A DNA stretch of 64,000 nucleotides, taken from NCBI GenBank assembly GCA_024128875.1, contig JAMYFF010000002.1, positions 62,001 to 126,000 on the forward strand, read 5' to 3'. This document shows positions 8,844-20,803 of this stretch, piece by piece. The notes under the pieces were generated by a model. That model was not told the origin of the DNA. It worked only from the letters and a program-made list of their open reading frames with translations, and did no database searches. Position 1 is the stretch's first letter. Each line of letters begins with the position of its first letter. This DNA is from Salinilacustrithrix flava (GTDB lineage Bacteria; Actinomycetota; Acidimicrobiia; Acidimicrobiales; Salinilacustritrichaceae). The position numbers and the translations under genes were made by a program.

Positions 8844-9849
8844 GCTTGCCCCGCGATCTGCTGGCAAAGGTTTCGGCACCGACCCCGGCTAGCCACCCGC
8901 CGACAACCAGTACAAGCGTCACGCTACTCACAAGGCGCACTCTTCGGTTAGCTGAAGATGTTGAACCGAGAGCGTCCACTATCCATACGGGGCCAATTGT
9001 GCCTGCAGCAACTGCGAGACAACGCCGATAGCGAGGCTTTGACCTAGCTGCCGAGACACCCACGAACCCCAGCGCCATAGGAACCGCCAAGAGTGCGAGC
9101 AGTTGTCGCGACTGAGGGCGGTCGCCAGTGCGCCGCCAATAGCGCACCTTCCAACGCCCAAAGCGGAAGTACTGCGCCCAGAGCGCTCGAAGGGTTTGAC
9201 GAGGGATATACCCCACAGCTAAGCGGTCGTCGAACCACACAACTCCGTGAGAACCCAAGCGTCGGTTGAGTTCGTAGTCCTGATTGGTGAGCATGGCTTC
9301 GTCCCAGCCGTTTGCTTCACGGAGGTCGGCGGTTCGGAACGCTCCGAGGTAGACGGTATCGGTTGGTCCTGAACGCCTTCCTGACCGATACCGCGAGCCG
9401 CCCATGGCGTACCTGTTGTTGAGCGCCCTTGCGATGCCGGCGGAGCGATCCGACTCATCGAGCGGGAGTGCGATCTGTGCGCCGCCGGTCACAATGATGT
9501 CCTCTCGCTCCCTGAGTAGTTCGGCGCAGAGACGCACATAGTTGGGAGGCACAATGCTGCGAGCATCAACGCGACATACCAGTCCACCGGACGCAACCGC
9601 GAGACCGGCGTTAAGGTTGCTGGGGGTGGTACCGAGGGGATTCGCAAGCACTTGCGAACGGATGTCTCCGGCGGAGAGCGTCTCCTTTGCGAGCACAGCG
9701 GTCCGATCCGTCGAATGGCCGTCGACAAGCACGATCTCCATACGGTCGTGCGGGTAGTCCTGAGCAAGCACAGCCTGCAGACAGCGCGAAATGCTGCGTT
9801 CCTCGTTTCGCGCCGGAACCAGCACCGTCACGAGTGGCACCTCGTTCAT
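8833..9849 (-). CDS. GT2 glycosyltransferase, ExoA-like, with C-terminal membrane segments
   Basis: Inverting GT2 enzyme (GT-A fold), 338 residues. The N-terminus VTVLVPARNEERSISRCLQA is the classical GT2 opening, VLVDGHSTDRT (about 41-51) is the nucleotide-binding DG(S/H)xD loop, and VCRVDARS (about 91-98) holds the metal-binding DXD-like pair. The acceptor-side segment is LTNQDYELNRRLGSHG, with the ED/QD-like catalytic position. The last 100 residues contain hydrophobic spans (LLALLAVPMALGFVGVSAA and LVSSVTLVLVVGGWLAGVGA), so the protein is membrane-anchored. This architecture matches succinoglycan ExoA-type transferases. Its start overlaps the stop of the sugar-phosphate transferase by ATGA (9846-9849) and its stop overlaps the next gene. 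Codon bias changes sharply at this junction. Confidence 0.88.
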   Translation of the reverse strand: MNEVPLVTVLVPARNEERSISRCLQAVLAQDYPHDRMEIVLVDGHSTDRTAVLAKETLSAGDIRSQVLANPLGTTPSNLNAGLAVASGGLVCRVDARSIVPPNYVRLCAELLREREDIIVTGGAQIALPLDESDRSAGIARALNNRYAMGGSRYRSGRRSGPTDTVYLGAFRTADLREANGWDEAMLTNQDYELNRRLGSHGVVWFDDRLAVGYIPRQTLRALWAQYFRFGRWKVRYWRRTGDRPQSRQLLALLAVPMALGFVGVSAARSKPRYRRCLAVAAGTIGPVWIVDALGSTSSANRRVRLVSSVTLVLVVGGWLAGVGAETFASRSRGKHDQ

Positions 9850-11174
9850 CGTCCCCGTCCCTCGATGCCGAGGATCGATCTAGTCGTTCGGCCAACGATC
9901 TTCAGATCGAAGCCGAGGCTCTGGCGCCGGAGGTAGTGGAAGTCGTACTGCAGCTTCTCGAGCGCATCCCGCTCGTCGCCGGCGTAGCCGTACTTCACCT
10001 GCGCCCAGCCGGTCAGGCCGGGCCGCACCATGTGGCGCATGTCGTAGAAGGGCAGCTTCTCCACGAGCTCGGCAACGTAGCGGGGCTGCTCCGGCCGGGG
10101 GCCGACCAGGCTGAGATCGCCGCGGAGGATGTTCCAGACCTGGGGGAGCTCGTCCAGGTGGCTCTGTCGGAGCACCCGGCCGAACGAGGTGACCCGCGGG
10201 TCGTCCTCGGAGGTCCAGTCGGTCGGCGCCGACGCGTCGTCCCGCATCGAGCGGAACTTCAGGATGCGGAACACCGCTCCCCCGCGCCCGACGCGCTCCT
10301 GCGCGTAGAACAGCGGACCGCGGTTGGCGACGAGGTTGCCGATCGCCACGACCGGGATGGCGACGAGCAGCACGACGACACCCACCACCCCGGCGGCCAC
10401 GTCGACGATGCGCTTGGCCCGGCCGAACTGGATTCGGTGCACCTCACCGATGTCGAAGAACAGCGACATGCGGCCGAGATCGGCCACCGGGATCTTGCCC
10501 AGCCACTCCTCGTAGAACAGCGACTGCGTCCGCACCCGCACCCCGGTCTCGTGAAGCACCGCCGCCTGGTCCACGATGCGCTCGTCGGCCTGGGCCGGCC
10601 CGCTCAGGACCAGCACGGTCGCCGCGTGCGCGTCCGCCGCAACCACGAGTGGACGTCGGTCGTCTCCAGTGTCGGCCGCATCCTCCTCGCACAGCTGCGC
10701 AACCACGGATGCCGGCTTCTCCGGGTTGCCGGCCAGCTCAGCCGTCAGCTCGGCGGCGAGCTCGGGCGGTCCGACGACGATGACGCGATCGCGACGTTCG
10801 AGGGACGTCCGGCCCGCGCCGGCGAGGGTCGACATGGCGTAGTACCAGGGCACCAGCAGCGCTGCGGCGCCGAAGACCACGAAGCGGGGCAGGAGGGCGT
10901 CGCCGACGAACAGCTGGACGACCGACATGGCCACGGCCCCGGAGAAGGACGCCATGAGCGAGGTCGGCAGCCGGCTCCGGAGCGTGCGGGGCACCTCTGG
11001 CAGGCCGAGGCCGTAGGCGGCCAGGCAGAGGAGGGCGATGTACGCGAAGGCCCAGGTAAACCGGGTCGACGTGGTGAAGTCGTAGTCACCTGCCGTGCTG
11101 GCGTGGTACTTGCCGAGCCCGAGGACGACGGCGACGACGCCGGCGTACATCACGGGTCGAGCCAGGCGCCTCAC
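9846..11174 (-). CDS. polyprenyl-phosphate sugar-1-phosphate transferase, WcaJ-like
   Basis: Initiating enzyme that moves a sugar-1-phosphate from a UDP-sugar to undecaprenyl phosphate in the membrane. It has 442 residues: four N-terminal membrane spans, a central Rossmann-like CoA-binding-type domain (RVIVVGPPELAAELTAEL), a further re-entrant span (VDVAAGVVGVVVLLVAIPVV), then the catalytic C-domain. There KFRSMRDD (about 300), SHLDELPQVWNILRGDLSLV and GPRPEQPRYV are diagnostic, followed by RPGLTGWAQV. Length and order fit the WcaJ/EpsE-type family. It starts the chain of overlapping minus-strand genes wcaJ-like, GT2, GT4, so it likely heads that operon. Unlike the genes to its left, it has the high-GC codon bias of the main chromosome. 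Confidence 0.93.
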   Translation of the reverse strand: MRRLARPVMYAGVVAVVLGLGKYHASTAGDYDFTTSTRFTWAFAYIALLCLAAYGLGLPEVPRTLRSRLPTSLMASFSGAVAMSVVQLFVGDALLPRFVVFGAAALLVPWYYAMSTLAGAGRTSLERRDRVIVVGPPELAAELTAELAGNPEKPASVVAQLCEEDAADTGDDRRPLVVAADAHAATVLVLSGPAQADERIVDQAAVLHETGVRVRTQSLFYEEWLGKIPVADLGRMSLFFDIGEVHRIQFGRAKRIVDVAAGVVGVVVLLVAIPVVAIGNLVANRGPLFYAQERVGRGGAVFRILKFRSMRDDASAPTDWTSEDDPRVTSFGRVLRQSHLDELPQVWNILRGDLSLVGPRPEQPRYVAELVEKLPFYDMRHMVRPGLTGWAQVKYGYAGDERDALEKLQYDFHYLRRQSLGFDLKIVGRTTRSILGIEGRGR

Positions 11175-11216
11175 ACCTGGAGGTTACGGCAGAACCGGCA
11201 CGCCCCTTGAGGACCG

Positions 11217-14072
<2,856 letters not shown>

Positions 14073-14108
14073 GAGGGACGAGGCTAGCGCCGGGTGCTGG
14101 CCACGGGT

Positions 14109-14124
14109 GGGAACATACGTTCGT
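14109..14124 (-). promoter_or_regulatory. LexA (SOS) box upstream of uvrA
   Basis: GAACATACGTTC at 14111-14122 is a GAAC-N4-GTTC palindrome with an alternating purine/pyrimidine core (ATAC), as in the actinobacterial LexA consensus. It lies about 40 bp before the uvrA start, where a repressor would cover the promoter. The outer bases deviate from the full TCGAAC/GTTCGA form on one side. Confidence 0.75.
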
Positions 14125-14137
14125 CTGGGGTGTCGGA

Positions 14138-15796
14138 TCAGTCCAGCTGATACCGGTGGTACACGAGGGGCACGCCGAGGAACTCGAGGACATCCGAGCT
14201 CAACGGCGTCGCCTCGAGAACCGGTGGGTCGGTGGCTCGCGTCAAGACCGCGAAGGTCTCGAAGCCCGCCTCACGCACCACCTCGACGGCCCCCTCGACG
14301 TCAGCGCCCCGACCGATGGACAGGTACAACCGGTCGTCGTACGCCGGCCCTGCTTCGCGCACGAAGAAGCCGTTGGTGGAGATCACCACGTCCTCCGGGC
14401 GCTCGGCGAGGTCCTCGAAGAAGTCGTCGACATCGTGCGAACGCTGCTGCAGCCACGCTGCGCCGAACACCGTGACGGCCACGGCGAATCCGACCAGGGC
14501 CAGGCGCGGGATGCGCGCTCCGTCCCGCTCGACCACCGCCACCACGCCGCACGTCGTGAGCAGCAGGGTCGGGACGAGGAGGTAGCGGCCACCCCACTGC
14601 GGCACTGCCCCGCCGGTGAGCTGGAAGGTCCAGATCAGCACGGTCATCACCACGGCCATCGTCAGGACGGTTGCCCGGTCCCGTTTGCGCCGGAGGAGCC
14701 CGGCGGCGGCAGCGAAGGGTGACGCAACCAGAGCGCCCGAAACGAACCCGAGCCCTGAGACGAAGGCGAGCAGGTAGACCCCGCCGGCCGCCACCAACGC
14801 GACGAGCGCTGCGCGCGGCTCACCACGCCGTCCCAGCGTGACCCCGAGCACGATGGCTCCCACGACCGCAGCGCCGAGCACGACGTTTCCCGGGTACTCG
14901 AAGCCGGGCAGCCCGAACCAGGTGATCAGGGCCTCCTCACCTCGCTCACCGAACTCGGTCCACCAGCGTCGCTGCGCCTGACCGGACACGCGGCTCGTCC
15001 GCCTGTTGCCGCCCAGGTCGACCTCGAGTGCAGCGTTGACGAGCCATGGCCCGGCGAAGCCGACGACGGCGAGCGCACCGGCGGCGAAGGCTGCACCCAC
15101 CCGCCGACGGAGCAGCAACGCGAGACCGGTGACTCCGACCGAGACGAACGCGACCACGAAGGTCTCTGCCCGCATCGACGCCGACACGCCGAACGCGACG
15201 CCGGCCAGCACCGGCAACCACCACGCAGTCGAACCCTGGATGACCCGGAGCAGCAGCGCGATGGCGCCGAGCATCAGCCCGGCCCCGACCGAGTGCTCCC
15301 AGAGGTCGAGCGAGTACACCAGGATCGGGCTGGCGAGCGCCGTGACCCAGAACGCCCACCAGCCCTCTCGTTCGCCGGCGAGGCGCCGGGCGATGTCCCG
15401 GCACGCGAGCGCGGCCAGGACGCCACCGAGCATGGGCAGCAGCAATGCCAGCCGGTAGCCGCCCAGCTCGTAGAGGGGTCGTGCGGCGATCAGCATCGGC
15501 AGCGTGGTGACGTTCACCCACTCGCCGTCTTCGTTCTGGCTGGTGTCGAAGAGCGGGTGGTAGTCGCCGTCGGGGTCCCACTCCTCGGCCCAGTAGCCGA
15601 TGGCTGGACTGAACGTGTCCTCCTCGGCCATGCGGTCGAGGGTGATGACCTTGGCGCCGGTGTCGGTGCCGAGGTAGCCGCCCGTGCTGTTGAGCAGCGC
15701 GAGCGCGCCGTACACGGCGAGCACGACGAGAACCGCCACCCACGGTCGGCGCAGCATCGCGGTTGCGCGCGTGGAGCCCGCCGCCTCGGTCGTCAC
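14138..15796 (-). CDS. multi-spanning membrane protein, possible GT-C type
   Basis: A 552-residue integral membrane protein. It has an N-terminal span ([17 protein letters not shown]), a large extracytoplasmic loop rich in acidic and aromatic residues ([20 protein letters not shown]), then about ten hydrophobic helices. After the last helix a 90-residue soluble tail ends in [11 protein letters not shown]. The acidic first loop following TM1 is where GT39-type (dolichol-phosphate-mannose-using) transferases hold catalytic Asp residues, so a polyprenyl-phosphate-sugar transferase is possible, but no diagnostic motif was found. GTG at 15796 is the start used. It lies 65 bp from uvrA and about 50 bp from uvrB on the same strand. 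The function is unknown. Confidence 0.7.
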   Translation of the reverse strand: MTTEAAGSTRATAMLRRPWVAVLVVLAVYGALALLNSTGGYLGTDTGAKVITLDRMAEEDTFSPAIGYWAEEWDPDGDYHPLFDTSQNEDGEWVNVTTLPMLIAARPLYELGGYRLALLLPMLGGVLAALACRDIARRLAGEREGWWAFWVTALASPILVYSLDLWEHSVGAGLMLGAIALLLRVIQGSTAWWLPVLAGVAFGVSASMRAETFVVAFVSVGVTGLALLLRRRVGAAFAAGALAVVGFAGPWLVNAALEVDLGGNRRTSRVSGQAQRRWWTEFGERGEEALITWFGLPGFEYPGNVVLGAAVVGAIVLGVTLGRRGEPRAALVALVAAGGVYLLAFVSGLGFVSGALVASPFAAAAGLLRRKRDRATVLTMAVVMTVLIWTFQLTGGAVPQWGGRYLLVPTLLLTTCGVVAVVERDGARIPRLALVGFAVAVTVFGAAWLQQRSHDVDDFFEDLAERPEDVVISTNGFFVREAGPAYDDRLYLSIGRGADVEGAVEVVREAGFETFAVLTRATDPPVLEATPLSSDVLEFLGVPLVYHRYQLD

Positions 15797-15847
15797 GTCG
15801 CCGAAGGTACTGGCGCCTGGGAGCGATCCCGGGGACCGGCCGCAGGA

Positions 15848-17869
15848 TCAGCTTGCCGCCACCGACCCCCGCTTCAGATCCTTGATCTCGTCGCGCAGGC
15901 GGGCGGCGTACTCGAAGCGCAGCTCTTCGGCGGCCTCGTGCATCTCCTCCTCGAGGGCGGCGATGAGGCGCTCGACGTCGTCCTGCGGCAGCTCGGTGAG
16001 CTCCTTGATGCGGTTGCGCTCGGCGGCGCTGCGCTTGCGCTTGTCCTTGTCAGGCAGCGCCGAGCCGGACGAGCCGCGCAGGAACTGCAGGATGTCGGTG
16101 ACGGCCTTGCGGATCGTCTGCGGGTCGATCCCGTGCTCCTCGTTGTAGGCGATCTGGAGCTGGCGGCGGCGCTGGGTCTCACCGATGGCCCGGGTCATCG
16201 AGTCGGTGACCTGGTCGGCGTACATGATCACCTGGCCGTTCACGTTTCGAGCGGCGCGACCCATCGTCTGGATCAGCGAGCTCTCGGAACGGAGGAAGCC
16301 CTCCTTGTCGGCGTCCAGGATGGCGACGAGCGACACCTCGGGCAGGTCGAGGCCCTCGCGGAGCAGGTTGATGCCGACGAGCACGTCGAACTCGCCGAGG
16401 CGCAGCGAGCGGAGGATCTCGATGCGCTCGACCGTGTCGATGTTGGAGTGCAGGTAGCGGCAGCGCACGCCCTGCTCGAGCAGGTACTCGGAGAGATCCT
16501 CGGACATCTTCTTGGTGAGCGTGGTGATCAGCACCCGCTCGTCGGCCTCGATCCGGGCCTCGATCTGCTCCATGATGTCGTCGATCTGGCCCTTGGTGGG
16601 CTTGACGATGACCTCGGGGTCGACCAGTCCGGTCGGACGCACGATCTGCTCCACCACGCGAGAGCTCTGCTGCAGCTCGTACGGCGAGGGCGTCGCTGAG
16701 ACGAAGACCATCTGGTTGACGCGTTCCATGACCTCGTCGAAGCGCAGCGGACGGTTGTCGGCCGCCGAGGGCAGGCGGAACCCGTGGTCGATGAGGATCT
16801 GCTTGCGGCTGCGGTCGCCTTCGTACTGGCCGTGCAGCTGGGGCACGGCGACGTGGGACTCGTCGATCACGACCAGGTAGTCGTCGGGGAAGAAGTCGAG
16901 CAGCGTGTACGGCGGCTCACCGGCGCTTCGGCCGTCGATCGGCGCCGAGTAGTTCTCGATGCCGTTGCAGTAGCCGACCTCCTGCATCATCTCGAGGTCG
17001 TACTGGGTTCGCATGCGGAGGCGCTGGGCCTCGAGCAGCTTGCCCTCCTTCTCGAACTTGGCCAGCTGCTGCTGCAGCTCGGCCTCGATGCGGATGGTGG
17101 CCTCGGCCAGGCGGTCCTCGCCGGCGACGTAGTGGGTGGCCGGGTAGATGGCCAGGTCCTGGTGCTCGGCCACCTTCTCGCCGGTGAGCGAGTCGACCAC
17201 GGTGATGGACTCGACCTCGTCGCCGAAGAACGTGATCCGCACGGATGACTCGTCGTAGGCGGGGTGCACCTCGAGCGTGTCGCCTCTGACCCGGAACTTC
17301 CCGCGGACGAGGTTCTGGTCGTTGCGGTCGTACTGCATGTCGACCAGCTTCCGGAGCATCTCGCGCTGGTCGTACTCCTCGCCCACCTGCACGTGGAGCA
17401 GGTTCTTGCGGTACTCGACCGGCGAACCGAGACCGTAGATGCACGAGACCGAGGCGACGACGATCACGTCTCGCCGGGTCAGGAGCGCAGAGGTGGCGGC
17501 GTGGCGGAGGCGGTCGATCTCGTCGTTGATGGACGAGTCCTTCTCGATGTAGGTGTCGCTCGAGGGCACGTAGGCCTCGGGCTGGTAGTAGTCGTAGTAG
17601 CTGACGAAGTACTCGACCTTGTTGTCCGGGAAGAACTCCCGGAACTCGCTGGCCAGCTGGGCGGCCAGGCTCTTGTTCGGGGCGATCACCAGGGTGGGAC
17701 GCTGGGTCTGCTCGATGGTCCAGCCGATGGTGGCGCTCTTGCCCGAGCCGGTGATGCCGAGCAGCGTCTGGTACCGCTCCCCCGCCCGGATGCCCTCGGT
17801 GAGCGAGTCGATCGCGGCGGGCTGGTCGCCGGCCGGCTTGTAGTCGGCCACCATGCGGAACTCGGGCAT
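15848..17869 (-). CDS. uvrB: excinuclease ABC subunit B
   Basis: DNA-damage verification helicase of nucleotide excision repair, 673 residues. It shows Walker [16 protein letters not shown] (GSGKS at 41-45), [20 protein letters not shown] with the beta-hairpin, [11 protein letters not shown], the DESH box [21 protein letters not shown], and helicase motifs V and VI ([40 protein letters not shown]). A C-terminal UVR motif for UvrA/UvrC contact spans about residues 630-665 ([20 protein letters not shown]). Start ATG at 17869 gives [17 protein letters not shown], which is the family norm. coaE ends 34 bp upstream, so the two may be cotranscribed. No LexA box was seen directly in front of it. Confidence 0.98.
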   Translation of the reverse strand: MPEFRMVADYKPAGDQPAAIDSLTEGIRAGERYQTLLGITGSGKSATIGWTIEQTQRPTLVIAPNKSLAAQLASEFREFFPDNKVEYFVSYYDYYQPEAYVPSSDTYIEKDSSINDEIDRLRHAATSALLTRRDVIVVASVSCIYGLGSPVEYRKNLLHVQVGEEYDQREMLRKLVDMQYDRNDQNLVRGKFRVRGDTLEVHPAYDESSVRITFFGDEVESITVVDSLTGEKVAEHQDLAIYPATHYVAGEDRLAEATIRIEAELQQQLAKFEKEGKLLEAQRLRMRTQYDLEMMQEVGYCNGIENYSAPIDGRSAGEPPYTLLDFFPDDYLVVIDESHVAVPQLHGQYEGDRSRKQILIDHGFRLPSAADNRPLRFDEVMERVNQMVFVSATPSPYELQQSSRVVEQIVRPTGLVDPEVIVKPTKGQIDDIMEQIEARIEADERVLITTLTKKMSEDLSEYLLEQGVRCRYLHSNIDTVERIEILRSLRLGEFDVLVGINLLREGLDLPEVSLVAILDADKEGFLRSESSLIQTMGRAARNVNGQVIMYADQVTDSMTRAIGETQRRRQLQIAYNEEHGIDPQTIRKAVTDILQFLRGSSGSALPDKDKRKRSAAERNRIKELTELPQDDVERLIAALEEEMHEAAEELRFEYAARLRDEIKDLKRGSVAAS

Positions 17870-17903
17870 GGAGCGACGATATCGACGTGGTGTGACCGGC
17901 CGG

Positions 17904-18521
17904 TCAGGCCGCGGCGAAGTCCCCCGCCTGGATCCGAGCCCACAGCTCGTCGACCTGGGGGCCGAGGTCGGCGACCGCCCCGGAGTTGTCGATCACCACA
18001 TCCGCCATGGCGAGGCGGTCCTCCCTGCTGGACTGGCGGGCCATGCGGGCGCGTGCGTCGGCCTCGCTGAAGCCCCGGTGCTCGACGAGGCGCTCCACGG
18101 CCAGGTCGGGGTCCACGTCGACCACGATCGTCCCGGCCGTGTCGTACCTGCCCTTGCCCTCGACGAGGAGCGGCACGTCGAGGATGACGACGGCTTCGGT
18201 GTCGGCCAACCCGGCCAGCTGCTCGGCCATGCGGACGCCGACGGCCGGGTGGACGATGCCGTTGAGCTCGGCCAGCTTCTCCTCGTCGCCGAAGACGAGG
18301 TCGGCCACCGCCTGGCGGTCGAGCGTGCCGTCCGCCGCGACGATCCCGTCGCCGAACGCTTCGACCATGGCCTCGAACACGGGCTCGCCCGGCTGCTGCA
18401 GCTCGCGCACGATGCGATCGGCGTCGATGATCACCGCACCCTTCGCTTCGAGGAGGGCGGAGACGGTGGATTTCCCGGAGCCGATGCCGCCGGTGAGGCC
18501 GAGGACGAGCACGGCCGGCAC
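17904..18521 (-). CDS. coaE: dephospho-CoA kinase
   Basis: Last step of coenzyme A synthesis: ATP-dependent phosphorylation of dephospho-CoA. It has 205 residues with P-loop [12 protein letters not shown] (8-19), [13 protein letters not shown] (the substrate-binding Asp pair), [10 protein letters not shown], and the lid segment [20 protein letters not shown] with ARMARQ. Start ATG 18521 is adjacent to the first strand. It lies directly upstream of uvrB on the same strand, a pairing that is also seen in mycobacteria. The stop codon is part of a short TGACCGGCCGGTCA palindrome at 17893-17906, of unknown meaning. Confidence 0.96.
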   Translation of the reverse strand: MPAVLVLGLTGGIGSGKSTVSALLEAKGAVIIDADRIVRELQQPGEPVFEAMVEAFGDGIVAADGTLDRQAVADLVFGDEEKLAELNGIVHPAVGVRMAEQLAGLADTEAVVILDVPLLVEGKGRYDTAGTIVVDVDPDLAVERLVEHRGFSEADARARMARQSSREDRLAMADVVIDNSGAVADLGPQVDELWARIQAGDFAAA

Positions 18522-18547
18522 CGTACCCCGGCGGCCGCAGACGGCCA

Positions 18548-18561
18548 GTTCCGTACGGAAC
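18548..18561. promoter_or_regulatory. palindrome GTTCCGTACGGAAC upstream of cpaB
   Basis: A perfect 14-bp inverted repeat in the divergent coaE/cpaB intergenic region, about 110 bp before the cpaB start and 27 bp before the coaE start. The arms GTTCC/GGAAC recur in the palindrome before the Flp pilin genes (26624-26638). A second half-site, GGGAAC, follows at 18564-18569. The half-site order is opposite to that of LexA. It is a candidate operator, and this is inference from sequence alone. Confidence 0.4.
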
Positions 18562-18670
18562 GGAGGGAACTAGTCACGTCAGGTGCACAGCAAATGACTC
18601 GGACGGGCCATGTTCTCCAAACCGGACAGTGCCGACAATCGGTCCAACCCCGCCAGCCGAGAGGACCCCC

Positions 18671-19501
18671 GTGCGCCAGCGTTCGAATCTGATCATCCTG
18701 TTCGGCATCGCCTTCTTCCTGATCGGCGGTGCCATCGTGTTCCTGGTCCTCAACGACGACGAGGACGAGCGCGCGACGGTCGCACCCGGCCAGGCCGAGG
18801 TCACCGTCTTCGTGGCCGCCCAGGACATCCCGGCCAACACCCTCGGCTCCGAGGTGATCGAGCAGGGCCTGCTCACCACCGACACCGTCGCCGGTGGCAG
18901 CCAGCCGGTGGGCGCGATCACGTCGGCGGCCGGCCTCGACAACCAGATCTTCGCCGTCGGCGTCTCCGAGGGCGACGTCATCACGACCTCCCAGCTCGCG
19001 GTCCGCTCGCTCTCCAACGTGTCCGTGCCCGAGGGCTACGACGGCGTGGCCGTCAGCCTGCCGTTCCTGAACGGCGGCGCCGGATACGTGGCGCCCGGCG
19101 ACATGGTGAACGTCTACGGCGTGTACGGCTCGGGCGACAGCGCCGCCGGCCTCGCCACACCGGACGGCGGCGCCGAGGTGCGCCTGCCCCGCACCGAGAT
19201 GATCCTCACCAACGTGCTCGTGCTCGACGTGAGCGCCCAGGAGGGCCGCTCCATCGACAACGCCGCCCAGACCCCCGAGGGCGAGACCACGGTCGGCCGC
19301 GCCGCCCAGGGCGCTCCCCTCACCTACCTGCTGGCGCTGCGTCCCACCGATGCCGAGCGCCTGATCCAGGTCACCAGCTTCGCCGGCGCCTACGTCAGCC
19401 TCGCCGCCGACGGTGCGGCACCGGTGCCCGACACCCCGGGCAGTGACGGCGGCTCGGTCCTCGGACCGGTCTCCTCCGACAGCGCCGCCCCGCAGGGTTG
19501 A
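18671..19501 (+). CDS. cpaB: Flp pilus assembly protein CpaB/RcpC
   Basis: Tad-pilus assembly protein, membrane-anchored and extracytoplasmic, thought to stabilise the outer parts of the apparatus. GTG at 18671 follows a GAGAGG ribosome site (18659-18664) and starts RQRSNLIILFG, giving 276 residues; the upstream ATG at 18629 would add 14 poorly conserved residues. There is one N-terminal membrane helix (ILFGIAFFLIGGAIVFLVL). A SAF/CpaB domain follows (VFVAAQDIPANTLGSEVIE) and then the RcpC-type segment (VSLPFLNGGAGYVAPGDMVNV). The tail is low-complexity, rich in Ser, Gly and Asp. It is the first gene of the plus-strand pilus operon, 17-33 bp before cpaE. Confidence 0.88.
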   Translation: MRQRSNLIILFGIAFFLIGGAIVFLVLNDDEDERATVAPGQAEVTVFVAAQDIPANTLGSEVIEQGLLTTDTVAGGSQPVGAITSAAGLDNQIFAVGVSEGDVITTSQLAVRSLSNVSVPEGYDGVAVSLPFLNGGAGYVAPGDMVNVYGVYGSGDSAAGLATPDGGAEVRLPRTEMILTNVLVLDVSAQEGRSIDNAAQTPEGETTVGRAAQGAPLTYLLALRPTDAERLIQVTSFAGAYVSLAADGAAPVPDTPGSDGGSVLGPVSSDSAAPQG

Positions 19502-19533
19502 GGCATACGTTCTGACATGTGGTTGACGAACGG

Positions 19534-20784
19534 ATGAGCAAGATCCTGGTGCTCGATCGGGGCGACACGCTCGCGGAGCAGATCCGCGGGCTGTCGGACC
19601 AGTTCGACGAGGCGCCGAAGATCACGAGCTGCACGCGCATCGGCGCCGTGGGCGAGGTCCTCGAGGAGGACGGGCCCTTCGACGTGCTCGTCGCCGGTCC
19701 CAGCCTCGGGACGCGGTCGGGTCTGGCCCGGCTGCGAATCATCTCCGAGGAGCTCCCGGAGATGCGCATGGTGCTGGCCTTCTCCCGACGCCCCGACGCG
19801 TCGCTGCGCGACATCGTGCGCACCGGGGCCATCGACCTGCTGCAGCTGCCGGTCGAGGACGCCGACATCGTCGAGTCCCTCCAGCGGGCCGCATCGCTCG
19901 CCCGCCGGGCACCGGAGCCCTCGGTCATCGAGACGGTGGCGACGCCCGAGCCCGAGTCACTGGAGCCCAGGCCCAACCGACCCGGCATCGTCTACACGAT
20001 CAGCTCCGCCACGGGCGGCTGCGGCAAGACCTTCTACGCCACCAACCTCGCCTGGTTCCTCCACAAGTGGACCGGCAAGTCGGTGTGCATCGTGGACCTC
20101 GACCTGCAGTTCGGCGAGGTGTCCACCGCGCTGCGCCTGCGCCCGAAGTACACGATCTTCGACGCCCTCCAGCGCGAGGACGCGGACGAGTCGGACCTGC
20201 AGGCGCACATCGAGGAGTACATGGTCGTCCACGACACGGGCGTCCACGTGCTGGCCGCGCCGCGCGACCCGAGCGAGGCCGACCGCATCACCCCACCGGA
20301 CGTCACCCGCATCCTCGAGGCCGTCCGCAACCGATTCGACTACGTGCTGGTCGACACCCCGCCGGCGCTGGCCGAGACGGTGCTCGCCGCGTTCGACCTG
20401 TCGGACCTGCTGTACGTGATGGCCACGCTCGACCTGCCGTCGGTGCGGAACATGAGCGTGTTCCTCTCGACGCTGGACCGGCTCCGCATCGACACCGACA
20501 ACCTGCGCCTGGTGCTCAACAAGGCCGAGACCGACGTCGGAATCGACATCGACCAGGTCACCAAGCTGTTCCCGCAGGGCTTCGAGTCGATCCTCCCCTA
20601 CGCCAAGGAGGTGAGCCGGTCCATCAACCTCGGCATGCCGGTGATGGCCGCCTCCCCCGACGCCGAGATCAGCCGGCTCATGGCCGGCGGCATGAAGCTC
20701 GTCCTCCCTGCGGACCTGCAGGCGCAGGTCACCCAGGAGACCGCCCCGAAGAAGGCCGGCCTGCGCCGCCTCTTCGGCAAGTGA
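19534..20784 (+). CDS. cpaE: CpaE/TadZ-type ATPase of pilus assembly
   Basis: MinD/ParA-related ATPase that localises the Tad pilus machine at the membrane. The protein has 416 residues from ATG 19534; a GTG at 19519 would add five. The N-terminal 120 residues form a pseudo-receiver domain (KILVLDRGDTLAEQI ... FDVLVAG), as expected for CpaE/TadZ. The ATPase part has a deviant Walker A SATGGCGKTFYATNLA (about 160-175), in which Gly-Cys replaces the usual Lys-Gly, and VCIVDLDLQFGEVSTALRL for switch I. A Walker B-like YVLVDTPPAL follows. It sits between cpaB and cpaF, the normal order in tad clusters. Confidence 0.88.
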   Translation: MSKILVLDRGDTLAEQIRGLSDQFDEAPKITSCTRIGAVGEVLEEDGPFDVLVAGPSLGTRSGLARLRIISEELPEMRMVLAFSRRPDASLRDIVRTGAIDLLQLPVEDADIVESLQRAASLARRAPEPSVIETVATPEPESLEPRPNRPGIVYTISSATGGCGKTFYATNLAWFLHKWTGKSVCIVDLDLQFGEVSTALRLRPKYTIFDALQREDADESDLQAHIEEYMVVHDTGVHVLAAPRDPSEADRITPPDVTRILEAVRNRFDYVLVDTPPALAETVLAAFDLSDLLYVMATLDLPSVRNMSVFLSTLDRLRIDTDNLRLVLNKAETDVGIDIDQVTKLFPQGFESILPYAKEVSRSINLGMPVMAASPDAEISRLMAGGMKLVLPADLQAQVTQETAPKKAGLRRLFGK

Positions 20785-20803
20785 CCACCAGGAGGTCACC
20801 CGC

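Noticed and set aside
17893..17906. TGACCGGCCGGTCA palindrome at the coaE stop, upstream of uvrB
   Set aside because: It contains the stop codon and is made of common high-GC steps; no matching site was found before other genes. Not enough to call an operator.
18548..18561. GTTCCGTACGGAAC considered as a LexA box
   Set aside because: The half-site order is GTTCC then GGAAC, opposite to the GAAC-N4-GTTC order of LexA. Kept only as a candidate operator of unknown factor.
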